From: Neostapfia colusana
Taxonomy: Eukaryota; Streptophyta; Magnoliopsida; Poales; Poaceae
Direction: 5' to 3'
NCBI GenBank assembly: GCA_030760725.1
Contig: JASWHV010000013.1
Coordinates: 40,768,699-40,832,698 of the forward strand
Length of the DNA: 64,000 nt
The position numbers were made by a program, and so were the translations under genes. The first letter of the stretch is position 1. The number at the start of each line of letters is the position of its first letter. Below the pieces are notes generated by a model, which searched no databases, had not been told where the DNA came from, and saw only the letters and a list, made by a program, of their open reading frames with translations. Positions 1 to 11,508 of this stretch are shown here, piece by piece.

Positions 1-1485
1 TCTGGGCATTTTCATGACTCAAGCTACATACCAAAGTTAAAATTAACTTCAGTATCTTTCCAACGAGTATTCATTTGCCCTCACATCAGCTTTGGTCAAC
101 AAGTTATGGTAATTCAAAGTCAACAGAATTTCTGGAAGAATTTTCATAGCACCTCCCTTGGAAGTTGCTGTTTTCAATTCGAGTTTCCACTGAAATCTGT
201 GCCGAAATTTCAGAAACTTTGAATTGCAAAGATGTCACACATCTTCTACTCTTTATAAGGAGGTATCATATGAAAATTTTTGCTCTTTCTACTAGGAGTT
301 ATGTTTGAAAAAAAAAACAGAACAGTCTAGAGAATGCTTTTAACTCTACCCAGATTCTGGACAGCTTACATTTCTCTGGGATTTAAGCCATCTTAAGGTG
401 TGTTTCAGCTCTGGAAGTCTACAACAAAGTTGTAGAGTACCGAAATACCTTCCCATAACTATATGCCACACCTCCCTGGGCTAAAATACCTGTGAGTTAT
501 GCCCCATTGAAGATCAGCAACTTGCTGCCCCAAAACAGAGCACTCTGTTTTTCAGTCTTTTTGGGAACTACACTCATCACTATCCAATTTGTCTAGCCAA
601 CCAGGGTCCTAAATGTTGAACCTAATGATTTTAATTCCTTGTTATCATTATTTTTCATGCACATTCCTACGATATCTCGGTACTACGTTCCTCACAAAAG
701 AAAATCCTAACCGGATTATACCGGCATATACGTCTCAAGTGTGGCACTAAACGGTCTCTCGCACACGTTTACTACACGGATACATACGTGGTTAGTACCT
801 GCAGAAAACCACACAATAGTGATGCACTCAAAGGTTGTTCATTGCAGGCAGGACCATATTTAAATGTAAATACAAACGCCCGTATCATTGCCATACGGCC
901 GTCCTTGAGTTAGGTCACGTCTCAAGGTACGTGATCGTGTTTCAACACCACACGACGGGGAACCCGAGTATGTCATGAACGGGTCGTCACGGTTGGGAAT
1001 GTTATCAACCCAACAGATACCACCTACTGCCCTGCAGGGCACGCCGATGGCAAGCGTTGCGTATGTCCTCCTGGGCTATTTCCAGACGAACACACTCTCG
1101 CGTTACTGACCACGCGATAGGGTCTCCACTTACTTGCCTAATGCACGCTAGGGATCAGCGTTTCATATGAAATCAGGGACATGGAGAGTCCAAGTGGTTC
1201 ATATTGACGTCTCACACCAAGCTGTGAGACCAATCCCTGAACCACGTTCCTCGTCAGGGGAGCTAACCGAAATTGAACCGCTTTCGGTGGCGTTCCTTAC
1301 CATGCTTACCAAGCGTCAATGCGTCGTTACATAATTAAAATTCAGAATTATAACACATAGGTTAGTCTTTGCCACTTTAAGTAACTATGCTAGTATAGTC
1401 CTTACTTGGGCAACTACCGAATCCTCACCGTAACCTATGTTCTTCCTGTAATACAATCCTTAAGTACTGTGCTATCCCCAATGCA
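1..1485 (-). other. Untranslated leader of element C
   Basis: No convincing ORF. The sequence is homologous, in reverse complement, to the leaders of A (9788-11508) and H (37562-38380 plus 49799-50948), including the stretch about the GAACCGCTTTCGG box near 1278 and the hairpin at 1209-1230. The gag start is not reached. Confidence 0.8.
1209..1230 (-). other. Conserved leader hairpin (C copy)
   Basis: A perfect 8-bp stem (GTCTCACA / TGTGAGAC) with a 6-nt loop. The same stem occurs in the leaders of A and H at a similar distance from the primer site. Confidence 0.6.
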
Positions 1486-1497
1486 GCTCTGATACCA
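1486..1497 (-). other. Primer binding site of element C (tRNA-iMet type)
   Basis: On the minus strand it reads TGGTATCAGAGC, three bases inside the LTR end at 1501. This is the initiator-methionine tRNA complement used by most plant Ty3/gypsy elements. Confidence 0.9.
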
Positions 1498-1758
1498 GGC
1501 TGTGGCGGACCGGGATCCGCTCATCCAGGATCGCAGAGGGTGGTGCCGCGCAATGCGACACCCGACAGCACACGTCATAAGGACACAATATATTACATGG
1601 GAAAACAAATCGAACTGTACAAACGGTACAATATTCAGTTACAAACTATTGTATTTATTACACAGTGGAAGTCTACTTTTCTACAACTCACGCCCGCCTA
1701 CCTAGCAAAAGTCGGTTGCCCAGCCCTAGGGCAACCCACACTAGCTGCACTCATCAGC

Positions 1759-1856
1759 TCAGCGCGGCGTGTACGGCTCCCACTCAGCCGTGGTCCCCGA
1801 CGGAGGGTAACCCTCGACGGTGGACTCGTACTCCGAGTCCGTGGGTGGCTCCTCAC
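1759..1856 (-). other. Candidate LTR exon B (element C)
   Basis: 98 nt: two leading bases, then 31 codons and TGA. The reading is acidic (starts EEPPTDSEYE) and ends EWEPYTPR-stop. The base pattern before it is TTTTTCGG where K and H have TTTTTCAG, so the acceptor AG has mutated in this copy. The K copy (62886-62983) is nearly identical with an intact acceptor. The protein-coding role is an inference from conserved frame. Confidence 0.5.
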
Positions 1857-2882
1857 CCGAAAAACACTTAAGCAGCAACCATGAGCACGAAGGCTCAGCA
1901 AGGCTTAACCGACTGACCTAAACATGAAACTCTACATGAGGTGTACAATGACATAGGATAGTGATATTGCAGCAAATGGACACGCCTACAAGTTCATCCT
2001 TAGTTCAGCTTTTAGCAACAAGTTAACAGTTCAGGAAGCTGAAATTTAGTAAGCAATATTTGGTGGTAAACATGTAGCAATACAATATTATATCATAGCC
2101 GCAATATTGGATCAACATATTTCATGCATTAATCTACGTCACGACTCAGTGACCAAGTGGTACTCTTCACCGCGAGGGACAGCGAATCGACTTGATATAC
2201 ACCTGCAGGGAAACCCAAAGAGCACGTCACGTACGCCCACCCGTGGAGCTGCACAGCACACTCACTCGATGTCGTACGGGACAACCTTTCACTCAACAGC
2301 CCAAACGTCGAACCGGTCGCACCGAAACGAGCAGGAGGTTCCCCACACGGAGCATCTCTCTATGCCCGTTGGCAGATTTCCACCTTGCTGCCCTCAACCT
2401 ATACCTATAAATCGGTGTGCTATGCCTCGACGCCCGGAGGTTTAGGCTACATCGGTTTATCGGGGCCCATATATCCGATATGCCTTCGGTACGTTCAAAC
2501 TTGATCACCGTTGGCCGCACACGGATCGGTCCTCAATCTACACGGACAGGGCTGCGCACACAAGACTTCCTCTTGCTGCGCCCTAGCCCCTGCCAAGTCT
2601 CATTTTCATTACTAAAGTGATCTCACATCACTCCACCGAACCCGTGTGTCCCAAGCCTATCTCGCGAGTAGAGTCCAACAACTTGACGTGTACCGAAGTT
2701 CTATGAAACATTAAGCCTAGCTTGTCTACATGAGGTCTTAGACACTACCCTCACTCTTATGGAGACTTTTGGTCATGCAAGTGGGGTTTTCATCCATCCT
2801 ACACCTAATGCACATTCACACTTCATATGACACATGTAAACAAAGTAAAACTTATAATAAGTTAATGCAAACCGGGGCTTGC

Positions 2883-2963
2883 CTTGTTGCTGCTGGTCCG
2901 GGGTGAGTTCTTCTTCTAGAAGCAGGAAGTCGAGAACCTCCGGAGCTTCCTTGCCTTCAGCGA
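2883..2963 (-). other. Candidate LTR exon A (element C)
   Basis: 81 nt after GTGTAG: two leading bases, 26 open codons, then one G before GCAAGC, a GC-AG type donor. It includes the motif PEVLDF and a Q-rich end. The E copy has the same length, and within PEVLDF the two differ at four synonymous sites and no replacement site. The final G pairs in phase with block B about 1.03 kb downstream. Confidence 0.5.
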
Positions 2964-5538
2964 CTACACGTTAATGAAATACTACATGTTAATGAATATG
3001 TACATGAGTTTATAGTAACGCTTCTTCTATTAGTTCTACTAACCAGTTTGTAACAACTGGAACTCTGTTTAAGAACTTAAAGATGAACTGGGTGTTGGTG
3101 GTTTGGGCTTAGACCTAAGCACATGGTTAAGTGCTAAGTGGTTTTCTCCCTTTTCCATATTAATCCCTCAAGTGGTTAAACAGGATAGGGGTGATCCAGA
3201 GCTCCAATGGAGCTGAGAATTTTTGTATGAGTTCCTTGTCACAAGAAGACCTTCTGGACCAAACATTAGCACTTCTCATTGAGTGGTTTGCTCAGAATAA
3301 TTCTCTTAGCAAATAAGTAAAGAAGAATTAATTCTGAGGTAACACCCCTATTCATGCCCAACTTAGTGAACTACAATTTCAATTATAGCTCATAGAGTTT
3401 GCATGAATTTTCCTAGCATTTTTGGAGCTAATATTTGCCCAGAACTGAATTTCCAAGTTTTGGAAATTCTCTGAAAATGTTTCTGTATTCAAATGAACAC
3501 AGCACCTTCAAATTTGAATTGCTCTGATCAAATGAACTCCAAATGGTCTGAAACTTTTACATGGTTTCACTAACATCCTAAAGAACATTCTGGCAAAATT
3601 TGGGGATTTTTTAGATGAAATAAACTCCCTCTAAAATTCTTTTGCTGAAAAGCTTTAAATAATTTTCCAGAATTAATTAATGGGTTTCATACAAATTGGG
3701 TTGTATATTTGGACAGAGCTATGCAAGAGGAATCGAACCCAATTTGAATCACTAAATTTGGAGCTTCCTAGCAAAAGTTATGGGGTTCTAAAGTTTGAAC
3801 TAAATCTGGAAATTCAAATTAATTCGGGAAACATTCAAACTCTGACTGCGGGTCCCTCCTACACGTGTCGGCTGCTGGAATCACGCCACACGGGGCCACA
3901 GGACCCTTCCCGCGTCACCACACTGGATCCCGGGCCGCAGCGGATCCGATGAATTAAAATATCGCCACTGACATGCGGGGCCCCCAGTCGTATTCCTCCT
4001 CCCGACGCCCACGCGATCCCGCCGCCGAGCTCGCCGGAGTTCTCGCCGGGAGGGGTTTCCGGTGCTTGGAACTTGCTGATTCTCGCCGCCCCCATGTATT
4101 TTCGTGCGAGGAACACATTGCCGGGTGTATCTCAGATTGGCAACGGCCGGAAACCTAGGTGCGACGGCGACAGCGTCTGTGGCAACTCCGGCAATGTCGC
4201 TAGAGCGTTTTATCGCAGCAAACATGTAGCCGTTTGCTCGTACAGCATCACTGCACCGAGGAGAACACGGACCCTACCGCCGATCTTGTTCGAACTTGCC
4301 GGAAGGATGACCTCACCGTCGGGCAAGGTCAAAATCCGACGAAAATCGAAAAATTCGATGAACGGCGGCTTCGCTCGATGATTCTCGGTGGTTCTTGATC
4401 CTATGAACGCGCACGGGGGTATAGAAGGTGTATGCTACATCGTGTGGGGGGTGGTTCGACGTGTGAGATGAATTTGCTGAATTTCTACCTTCGGCCATTA
4501 TCGGATGTCGTCGGCAAAACTGAAATTCCGGCGAGCACGGTCCATGACACGCTGCCGGCGTTGTTGTGAAGCGAGAAGGGTTACTGGCGCACCTTTTTGC
4601 TTTTGCAAGTCAATGGGAGAGGCTCTGTGGTGGCCGGGCGACGTGATCTTGTCGCGGTGGCTCTCTTCGGCGCTGTGGAGGAAGATCAGCTCGACGCCGA
4701 CGTCCCGACGGAGTTAGCGCCCGGTTCTTGCTTCTGCCACGGTAAAGGAAGTCCGGCGGTGCTGTGGGGCAGCTTAGCGCGTCGTGCTACGGGGTGGAGC
4801 AGCCGGGCGGCGGTGAACTGACGGCGCGCCTCTGTGCGGTCGCGTTTATCGCCGAGGACACACGGGGATCGTTCAGCGTCGGCTGTGAGGCGGTGTGGAA
4901 CGCTGTGCTCTCGGTGGAGACGATAAAAGTGGAGAAACATCGATCCCCTAAGCAGCTCGGGAGGTGCTTCCGGTCTTCGGTCGTCCGCGCGGTGGCAGCC
5001 CGTGGGAGAGAGCAGCGCGCTCGGTGTGAACCATGAAACCGGTTGACTTAAGCAGTAAGTTTCTTCCCTCCCCTCCCACTGAAAATTGGGGCCCACAGCT
5101 CCCCTCTGCCCAAAAAGATCTCCAAAATTTTGGCAAATGAGTAATTCAAATGTTTGAAGTCTCAAAGTGAGCTACATTTGTATGATTGGAGAAGTTTCCC
5201 TCAAATTCAAATGTATATTTGAATTCTTGGCATATTTGGATCCTTTTTGGAAAAATGGGTAGCAAATCTTTTCAAAAATTATTGAAACTTTGCCTACCCA
5301 CTAATTTGGACCTGAGGAATCCAATTATGCACCTTGATCCTTGTGTTAGCTGCTACAACCATGAATTTGAATGCAACAGTTTTGAATCACCCTCTCATGT
5401 GTTATCATACGTGTAGAAAGTTAGAACAAATACCCTCTTGATGGAGGTTACTTGCTCTTCACAAGATATTCACCACAAAACTGTGGTGTTGTGAGGTGAA
5501 GAAAAGTTTTTGCAAGTCCCTTTTCTTGGGCTTTTACA

Positions 5539-6953
5539 CAAGGCAAGCTCCGGTTTGCATTAACCTTTTACAAATTTTTATTGTTTTGAGCACTTACTTG
5601 AGTATCATTATTACTTGCATTAGAGTCTTGTTTGGAAACCCAAGTGCATAGCCAAGAAAACCATGGGTTGGGTTTAGGATTTGCAAAACCCCGTTAGCTA
5701 CTGCAAAGCTATGTTAGGGTAGGATTTGGTACATGTCGAGTAGTTGGAACTACTCGCGAGCATAGGCTAGAGGCACTCGACTCGGGTAGAGATAGCACAT
5801 GAAACACATGGCAAGAAAATGAGACCAAGCGGAGGGTAAGGACAGCGGGACTTTGGGGCCTGTGTGCTGTAGCTCCGCTTGTGTCGATTGAGGACCGAGC
5901 CGTGTGCGGGCCTGTTGAACAAGCTAGAACAGTACCGAAGACCTACCAGCTATATGGGAACCGGGAAACTGATGTAACTCGGGTAGCTGGGTGTTGAGGC
6001 ATAGCTGGTCGTTCAGAGGGTAGGTTGAGAGCTCGAGGTCTAAATCGGCTGGAGGCACTGAGATGCGCGTGCAGAGACCTCTTGCTCGGGACGATTGGAC
6101 CGGTTCAACATTTGGCTAACGGGTGAAAGGTAGTTGCGTACGGCGTCCGTGATGGTTGTTGTAGGAAACATCAAGTACGGGCATACGTTATGGGTTGTTT
6201 GGGTAACCCTGCAGGTGTAAATCGATTATAATCGCCGTCCCTCGTGGTCAGTGAGTACCACTTATTCACTGTACCGTGACGTAGAAAGAACAGGCTAGTT
6301 ACATGTTAAAATGTTGCTGATTGAAAGATGGACTCTGATTGCTAATGATTTGCTGTAGTTTAGAGCTCACTAAAGTTCCTTTCAACTTTGGGCAAAGTAC
6401 ATGAGAGAAATGCGTTTTTTGTTTGATTGCAGCTCTCTCATGTGCCTTAGCGTAAGGTTCTCCATAACCAGCTGCTAAAACTTGAAAGTAAGGTTTTACT
6501 AATTAGGCGAGTCCTTGCAAATGATTTTTCCTCATGTAACCTATCAATCCCTCATGTAGAAGTTCCATGTTTAGAGAGATGGGTCAGTCTTGCTGAGCCT
6601 TCGTGCTCACTGCTTGTGTTTGAAGCTTTTGCAGGGTTCTATGAGGAAGGTGCTCCCGAAGAGGAGTCGGAACCCCAGGAGGGGAACCCCGTCGAGTGGG
6701 AGCCGTGCACGCCGCCGAGTTAGTGTGCGTGTGTGCTAGCAAGGACACATTCAAGGGCTGAACGTGCACTTGATGCATAGTCTATGCCCGTAAGTGTAGA
6801 CTGGACTTATTTTGATGTACAAATGTTCATAAACCACTTTATGTAATAAATGTTTTGCTTCCGCTTTGTACCTTTGATGTGTGTTATCCGGTGCTGTGCA
6901 ACGCAGTACCCCTGAGCGTGATCCTGGCTCGACAAGACCGTAGGGTCGTGTCA
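5539..6953 (+). repeat. LTR of element B, right-hand part
   Basis: Matches the 3' part of solo LTR E (from about 25924 to 27337) and ends in the same GGGTCGTGTCA. Its left part lies beyond element C, outside the window. The following bases GAAAG are the likely target duplication. It contains a 7-bp hairpin at 5738-5755, candidate exon B and AATAAA at 6845-6850. Whether B is a solo LTR or a full element cannot be told here. Confidence 0.85.
6635..6723 (+). other. Candidate LTR exon B (element B)
   Basis: Follows CTTTTGCAG. Two bases, 28 codons rich in Glu and Pro (start FYEEGAPEEE, end VEWEPCTPPS), then TAG. The end motif is shared with C, K and E. AATAAA follows 122 bases after the stop. The donor of exon A is at 5542, 1092 bases upstream, right beside the C insertion. 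Confidence 0.5.
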
Positions 6954-8860
6954 GAAAGTGCAAATTTATTCAGAATTAATTTCTTTTTGCCTAAATTCTT
7001 AGGGAATTGTTCTGGGTGATCTACTTAGTGAAATATTCTGAATTTTGGTCCAGATGACTTTCTTGTGACAAGGAACACACAAGAAAATTTCCAGCTCCAT
7101 TGGAGCCCTGGATCAGTAGTGTTCTGTTCAACCATTAGTTGACCCCCACCCAAGTGATGAAACCCCACTCATCACTTGATCTTAGTACTTCAACACCAAC
7201 CCAAACTACTAGCACCAGTTTCATTTTAAATTCTTAAACAGAGTTCCAGTTTTAAACTTGTCTTTAGCACTTGTTAGCAAATAGTTTTACAATTAAACAT
7301 GTATGCATATTCATAACGTGTAGTGATAAAACGTGGAAATGGAAAAAGGAGGAGTTGAGCTGGGATCAAGGAGAAAGAAGGGCAGGGATTGAGCCTCAAG
7401 TCAGCAGAAACTAACTTCATACACCTCTGACTTTAGTCACCTGCAAAACCAAGGCAAGCCCCGGTTTGCACTTAAGTTGTTTTTAAAGTTTTCCCTTTGT
7501 TCACTACTATTGGTCAAAGTTTGTATGTGCATTAGGTCAAGGATGTTTGATACTCCACTTGCATAACCAAACATGAACCCTGAGGTCAAGGGTAGAATTG
7601 TGTCATCACTGTAGAATAAGTCCATGCTAAATAGACTAGGGCGTCCGGTAGAAGACAAGTAGTTGGAATCTACTCGCGAGCTATAGATGGGACTACCTGG
7701 GCGTAGATGGAAAAAGAGGGCAAACTAAAGTTTATATTTCCAAAGATGAGACCGGGCATGATAGGTAGGCAGCGACAAGATGAGGTCTTGGTCGAGTAGC
7801 TCTGCCTGTGTCGGTTAAGGACCGATGCGTGTGCGGCATCCAGGAGCAGGTATTGAGTTGTGTACCGGATGTATACTGACATATGGGAATCAGGAAACCA
7901 AAGTACCAGGTTCACTAGGTTGTAGAGGCATACCACATCGTCTCGTAAGACCTATGAGCCCAAGACGGCGCGACAGGTTCTACAGTCTAGTGTCCTGAGA
8001 AAGGTTGCCACATACGACGTAATGAAGGACGCCAGATTTGGGTCTTCAGAGGCGGGCGTATGTGTCGAGTTATCCGGGTAGTGTTTGATTCGAATCACCG
8101 TCCATCGCGGTTATTAATTACCGCTTGCTCCCTATGTTGTGACGTAGTAATCAAGTTGAGTGGAAATAGTTTGCAAAGTTTTAAATGCTGTTATGATAAT
8201 TGTAAATTGCATGAAAACCATGTGTGAAGTAGAGATAGAGCAAACTAAAGTTATTCTTCCACCTTGGGACAAGTAACATTGGAATGAAGCGTTTCTTGTT
8301 TGATTGTGGAGTTCCAATGTTGCTGGGCGCAAGGTCACTTTTATTATGGCTAAAATCTTAAAGTTAAGGATGAACTCGTAGCCGAGTCTTTTCGCAAATG
8401 ACCAGTTTAAGTCTTAAGTTACTTTCATGTAGAGTTTCATGTCTTAGGAGAGACGGTTAAGTCTTGCTGAGCCTTTGCGCTCACTCTTGCTATATAAGTG
8501 GTTTTGCAGGTGAACCTCGACACTATAAAGAAGGTTGTCCGGTGAGACTCGAGAACGTCCGAGTCATGTCACACTTGGAGAACCTAGCCGCTGCCATGTC
8601 TTCGTGTTGCTAGTGAGAGGAGCCCGCGGGCTGGACCTCTTCTCGAGTGCTTCTTAGATATTCAACGTGAGCTATTTATAGACTTCCGCTGTAGCTATTT
8701 ATGTAAATTATTTACAAAGAACATTTGTAAGCTTCCGCTTTGATTTATGTAATACATTGTTTCTTATATGTGTGCTGGTGGGTGCCGCATAACACGGCAC
8801 CACCCAATGCAATTCCCGGGTGAGGCGGCACGGCCCCGTGATCGGAGTCGGGCCCTCTCA
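6954..8860 (+). repeat. LTR of element L, right-hand part (A/F family)
   Basis: More similar to solo LTR F than to A itself, and ends GGGCCCTCTCA as F ends GGGCCCCGTCA. At 8861 the sequence jumps back to an internal LTR position (ACCTATGAGCC) already read at 7950. I read this as L inserted in A's 5' LTR. B was then inserted in L at 6953/6954. No complete ORF; a block open in the exon-B phase follows GTTTTGCAG near 8509, but this family is not clearly coding. Confidence 0.75.
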
Positions 8861-9772
8861 ACCTATGAGCCCGAGACAGCGCGACCGGTTCTACAGTCAA
8901 GTGTCCTGCGAAAGGTTGCCACATACGACGTAATGAAGGACGCCATATTTGGATCTTCAGAGGCGGGCGTATGTGTCGAGTTATCGGGGTAATGTTTGAT
9001 TCAAATCACCATCCCTCGCGGTTATTGAGTACCGCTTGCTCCCTGAGCTGTGACGTAGTAATCAAGTTGTATGGAAACAGTTTGCAAAAGTTTTAATTGC
9101 TGCTATGATTATGGTAAATTGCATGAAAACCCTGTTTGAAGTAGAGATAGAGCAAACTAAAGTTATTTTCCACCCTGGGACAAATAACATTGGAATGAAG
9201 CATTTCTTGTTTGATTGTGGTGTTACAATGTTGCTGGGTGCAAGGTCACTACTATTATGGTTAAAATCTGAAAGTAAGGATGAACTCATAGGCGAGTCTT
9301 TTTGCAACTTATATGTTTAGGTCTTAAATCACTTTCATGTAGAGTTGCATGTCTTAGGAGAGACGGTTAAGTCTTGCTGAGCCTTTGTGCTCACTCTTGC
9401 TATATAAGTGGTTTTGCAGGTTAACCTCGACACTATAAAGAAGGTTGTCCGGTGAGACTCGGGAACTTCCGAGTCATGTCATACTTGGAGAACCTAGCCG
9501 CTGCCATGTCTTCGTGTTGCTAGCAAGAAGAGTCCGCGGGCTGGACCTCCTCTCGGGTGCTTCTTAGTTATTCGACGTGAGCTGATTATAGACTCCCGAT
9601 GTAGCTAATTTATGTAAATTATTTACAAAGAACATTTGTAAGCTTCCGCTTTTGATTTATGTAATACAATTTTCCTTATATGTGTGCTGTTGGGTGCCGC
9701 ATAACATGGCACCACCCAATGCGATTCCCGGGCGAGGCGGCATGGCCCGGTGATCGGGACCGGACCCTCACA
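8861..9772 (+). repeat. 5' LTR of element A, 3' portion
   Basis: Matches the last 912 bases of A's 3' LTR (18903-19814), sharing variants not found in L or F (for example GAAACAGTTTGCAAAAG). It ends CCCTCACA directly before the primer site. The rest of this LTR lies left of the L, B and C insertions, outside the window. Confidence 0.85.
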
Positions 9773-9775
9773 GCG

Positions 9776-9787
9776 TGGTATCAGAGC
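9776..9787 (+). other. Primer binding site of element A
   Basis: TGGTATCAGAGC three bases after the LTR end CACA, complementary to initiator tRNA-Met. Confidence 0.9.
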
Positions 9788-11508
9788 CGCATTGGTAATA
9801 GCACACGGAATAAGGATCGTATTACGAGAAAAACTTAGGATACGGTGAGGAAAATGGTATTAGGCCCACATAAGGACTATAGTAGTATAGTTACTTAAAG
9901 TGGCATGATTAACATATGTGTTATAATTCTGAATTTTGATTATGTAACGACGCACATACGTCTAGGTAAGAATGTTAAGGAACGCCACCGAAAGCGGTTC
10001 AATTTCGGTTAGCTCCCCTGACGAGGAAAGTTGTTCAGGGTAGGTCTCACAGCTTTGTGTGAGACGTTAATATGAAATTCTTGGACTCTTCATGTTCCTG
10101 AGTTCATATGAAATGCTGATCCCTAGCATGCATTAGGCAAGAAAGTGGAGACCCCATCGTGTGGTCAGTAACATGATAGTGTGTCCTTCTCGAAATAGAC
10201 TAGGAGGACATACGAAGCACTTGCCATCGGCGTGCCCTGCAGGGAAGTAGGTGGTATCCGTTGGGTTGATAACATTCCCAACTGTGACGTCCCGTTCATG
10301 ATATACTCGGGTTCTCCGTCATGTGGTGTTAAAACATGATCACGTACCTTGAGACGTGGCTTAACTCAAGGACGGCCGTATGCAATGATACGGGCGTTTG
10401 TATTTACTTTCAAATGTGGAACTGCCTGAAATGAAAACAACCTTTGAGTGCACCACTATTGAGTTGCAGGTACTAACCATGTACATGTCCCATGTAGTAC
10501 ACGTATGCGAGAGACCGACTTAGTTCCACTGAAAAAAATGTATATGCCGGTATAATCCGGTTAGGATTTTCTTTTAGTGAGGCAACGTAGTACCGACATG
10601 ATTTTCACGGTGCATCGACACCGTACTAAACATATAATCCTCTTCCCTATGAAGAAATAATTCATGAGCTGACTGTCAACTAAAAATGGAAGTTTGAAAC
10701 AAATATTAGTTACTGAACTCTTATTTTAAGCTAAGATTCAAATGAGAAAATGACTAGGCTTCAAAGATTTCAAAAACAGAGTGCTCTGTTTCTGGCAGGA
10801 ATTCTTGCTGGATTTTAACAGAGCATAACTCTGAGTAGATTTAACCAATTAAGGTGTATGATACAGTTATGGAAATATTTTCAAGTGCTCTACAACTTCC
10901 TTGTAGATCTCTAGAGCAAAATCACACGTTAAGTTGGTGAAAAGTCCAATTGAAGGCAAACTGTTCAGAACCAGGACAGTAGCAAAAACCTCTCTGGACC
11001 TTTCTGTTTTTAAGCCATAACTTCCTGTAGAAAAATTCTTAAGGAGCCTATGATACACCATTGGAAATATTATGAGATGTGCAACATTGTTGTCATTCAG
11101 AGTTTGCTCAGATTCTTATTGTATTTTCATATACAACTGTGATAAAGTAGCCACATACAAAGGAGATGCTGGCAAATTTTATCCAGGAATTCAGTCAACT
11201 TTGAGCAATCATAACTTCTGATCCAGATATGATCTAGAGGCATATAAGTACTCGTTGGAAAGATACTGAAGTTTACTAAATCTTTGGTATTGGAATCAAG
11301 TCATTAATCGTTAGTTAAGGTGAGTAAATTTTGGAGTTTGTGTGAACTGGTCAGGGTAGTCCAGCTGATTAGTTTAGCCTACTTAAGATTTGTTTAAACA
11401 TGAATGTGGTTATGCTTTCATAAAGTTCATGACATGTTCATGTTTTACTTATCTTTAATTACTACTGAGATAAAATTTTGATTGACTCAAAATTTTGTTT
11501 CATGCAGT
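9788..11508 (+). other. Untranslated leader of element A
   Basis: About 1.7 kb with no supported ORF between primer site and gag. It is homologous to the leaders of C and H. It contains the hairpin at 10044-10065 and ends TTTCATGCAG, a splice-acceptor-like string one base before the gag ATG. Confidence 0.8.
10044..10065 (+). other. Conserved leader hairpin (A copy)
   Basis: 8-bp perfect stem GTCTCACA / TGTGAGAC with loop GCTTTG; the H copy has loop GCTTGG. A position-conserved structure near the primer site could be a packaging or dimerisation signal, which is an inference. Confidence 0.6.

Larger units (their letters stand above)
1..5538 (-). mobile_element. Element C: Tekay-like Ty3/gypsy retrotransposon, 5' part (5' LTR and leader)
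   Basis: Read on the minus strand, an LTR (5538 down to 1501) is followed by a primer binding site and a long untranslated leader that leaves the window at base 1; gag and pol would lie further left. The LTR starts TGTAAAAGCCC and ends GGTCCGCCACA, the same termini as element H. It is inserted in the LTR of B: bases 5539-5543 (CAAGG) continue B, and the intact relative E has the uninterrupted CAGCAAGG at this place. The left copy of the target duplication is outside the window. Confidence 0.85.
1501..5538 (-). repeat. 5' LTR of element C (4038 bp)
   Basis: Complete LTR beginning TGTAAAAG and ending CCACA on the minus strand. It has AT-rich flanks and a GC-rich island (about 3850-5040). It carries exon-like blocks A (2883-2963) and B (1759-1856). 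It is close to the LTRs of H and K. ORFs inside the island are discussed in the findings and are not called as genes. Confidence 0.9.

Noticed and set aside
7324..7453. Block A in the A/L/F LTR family
   Set aside because: The GCAAGC donor and upstream TAG are present, but the interval is not a multiple of three and has stops; A's block B also begins with a stop in the expected phase. Not called as an exon.
8488..8500. TATATAAG as promoter TATA box of the A/L/F LTRs
   Set aside because: It lies a few bases before the TTTTGCAG acceptor-like site and is absent at the equivalent place in B, C, E, H and K; support is too thin.
7950..9772. 911-bp tandem duplication in A's 5' LTR
   Set aside because: Shared variants group the first unit with F and the second with A's 3' LTR; a nested LTR of element L explains it better.
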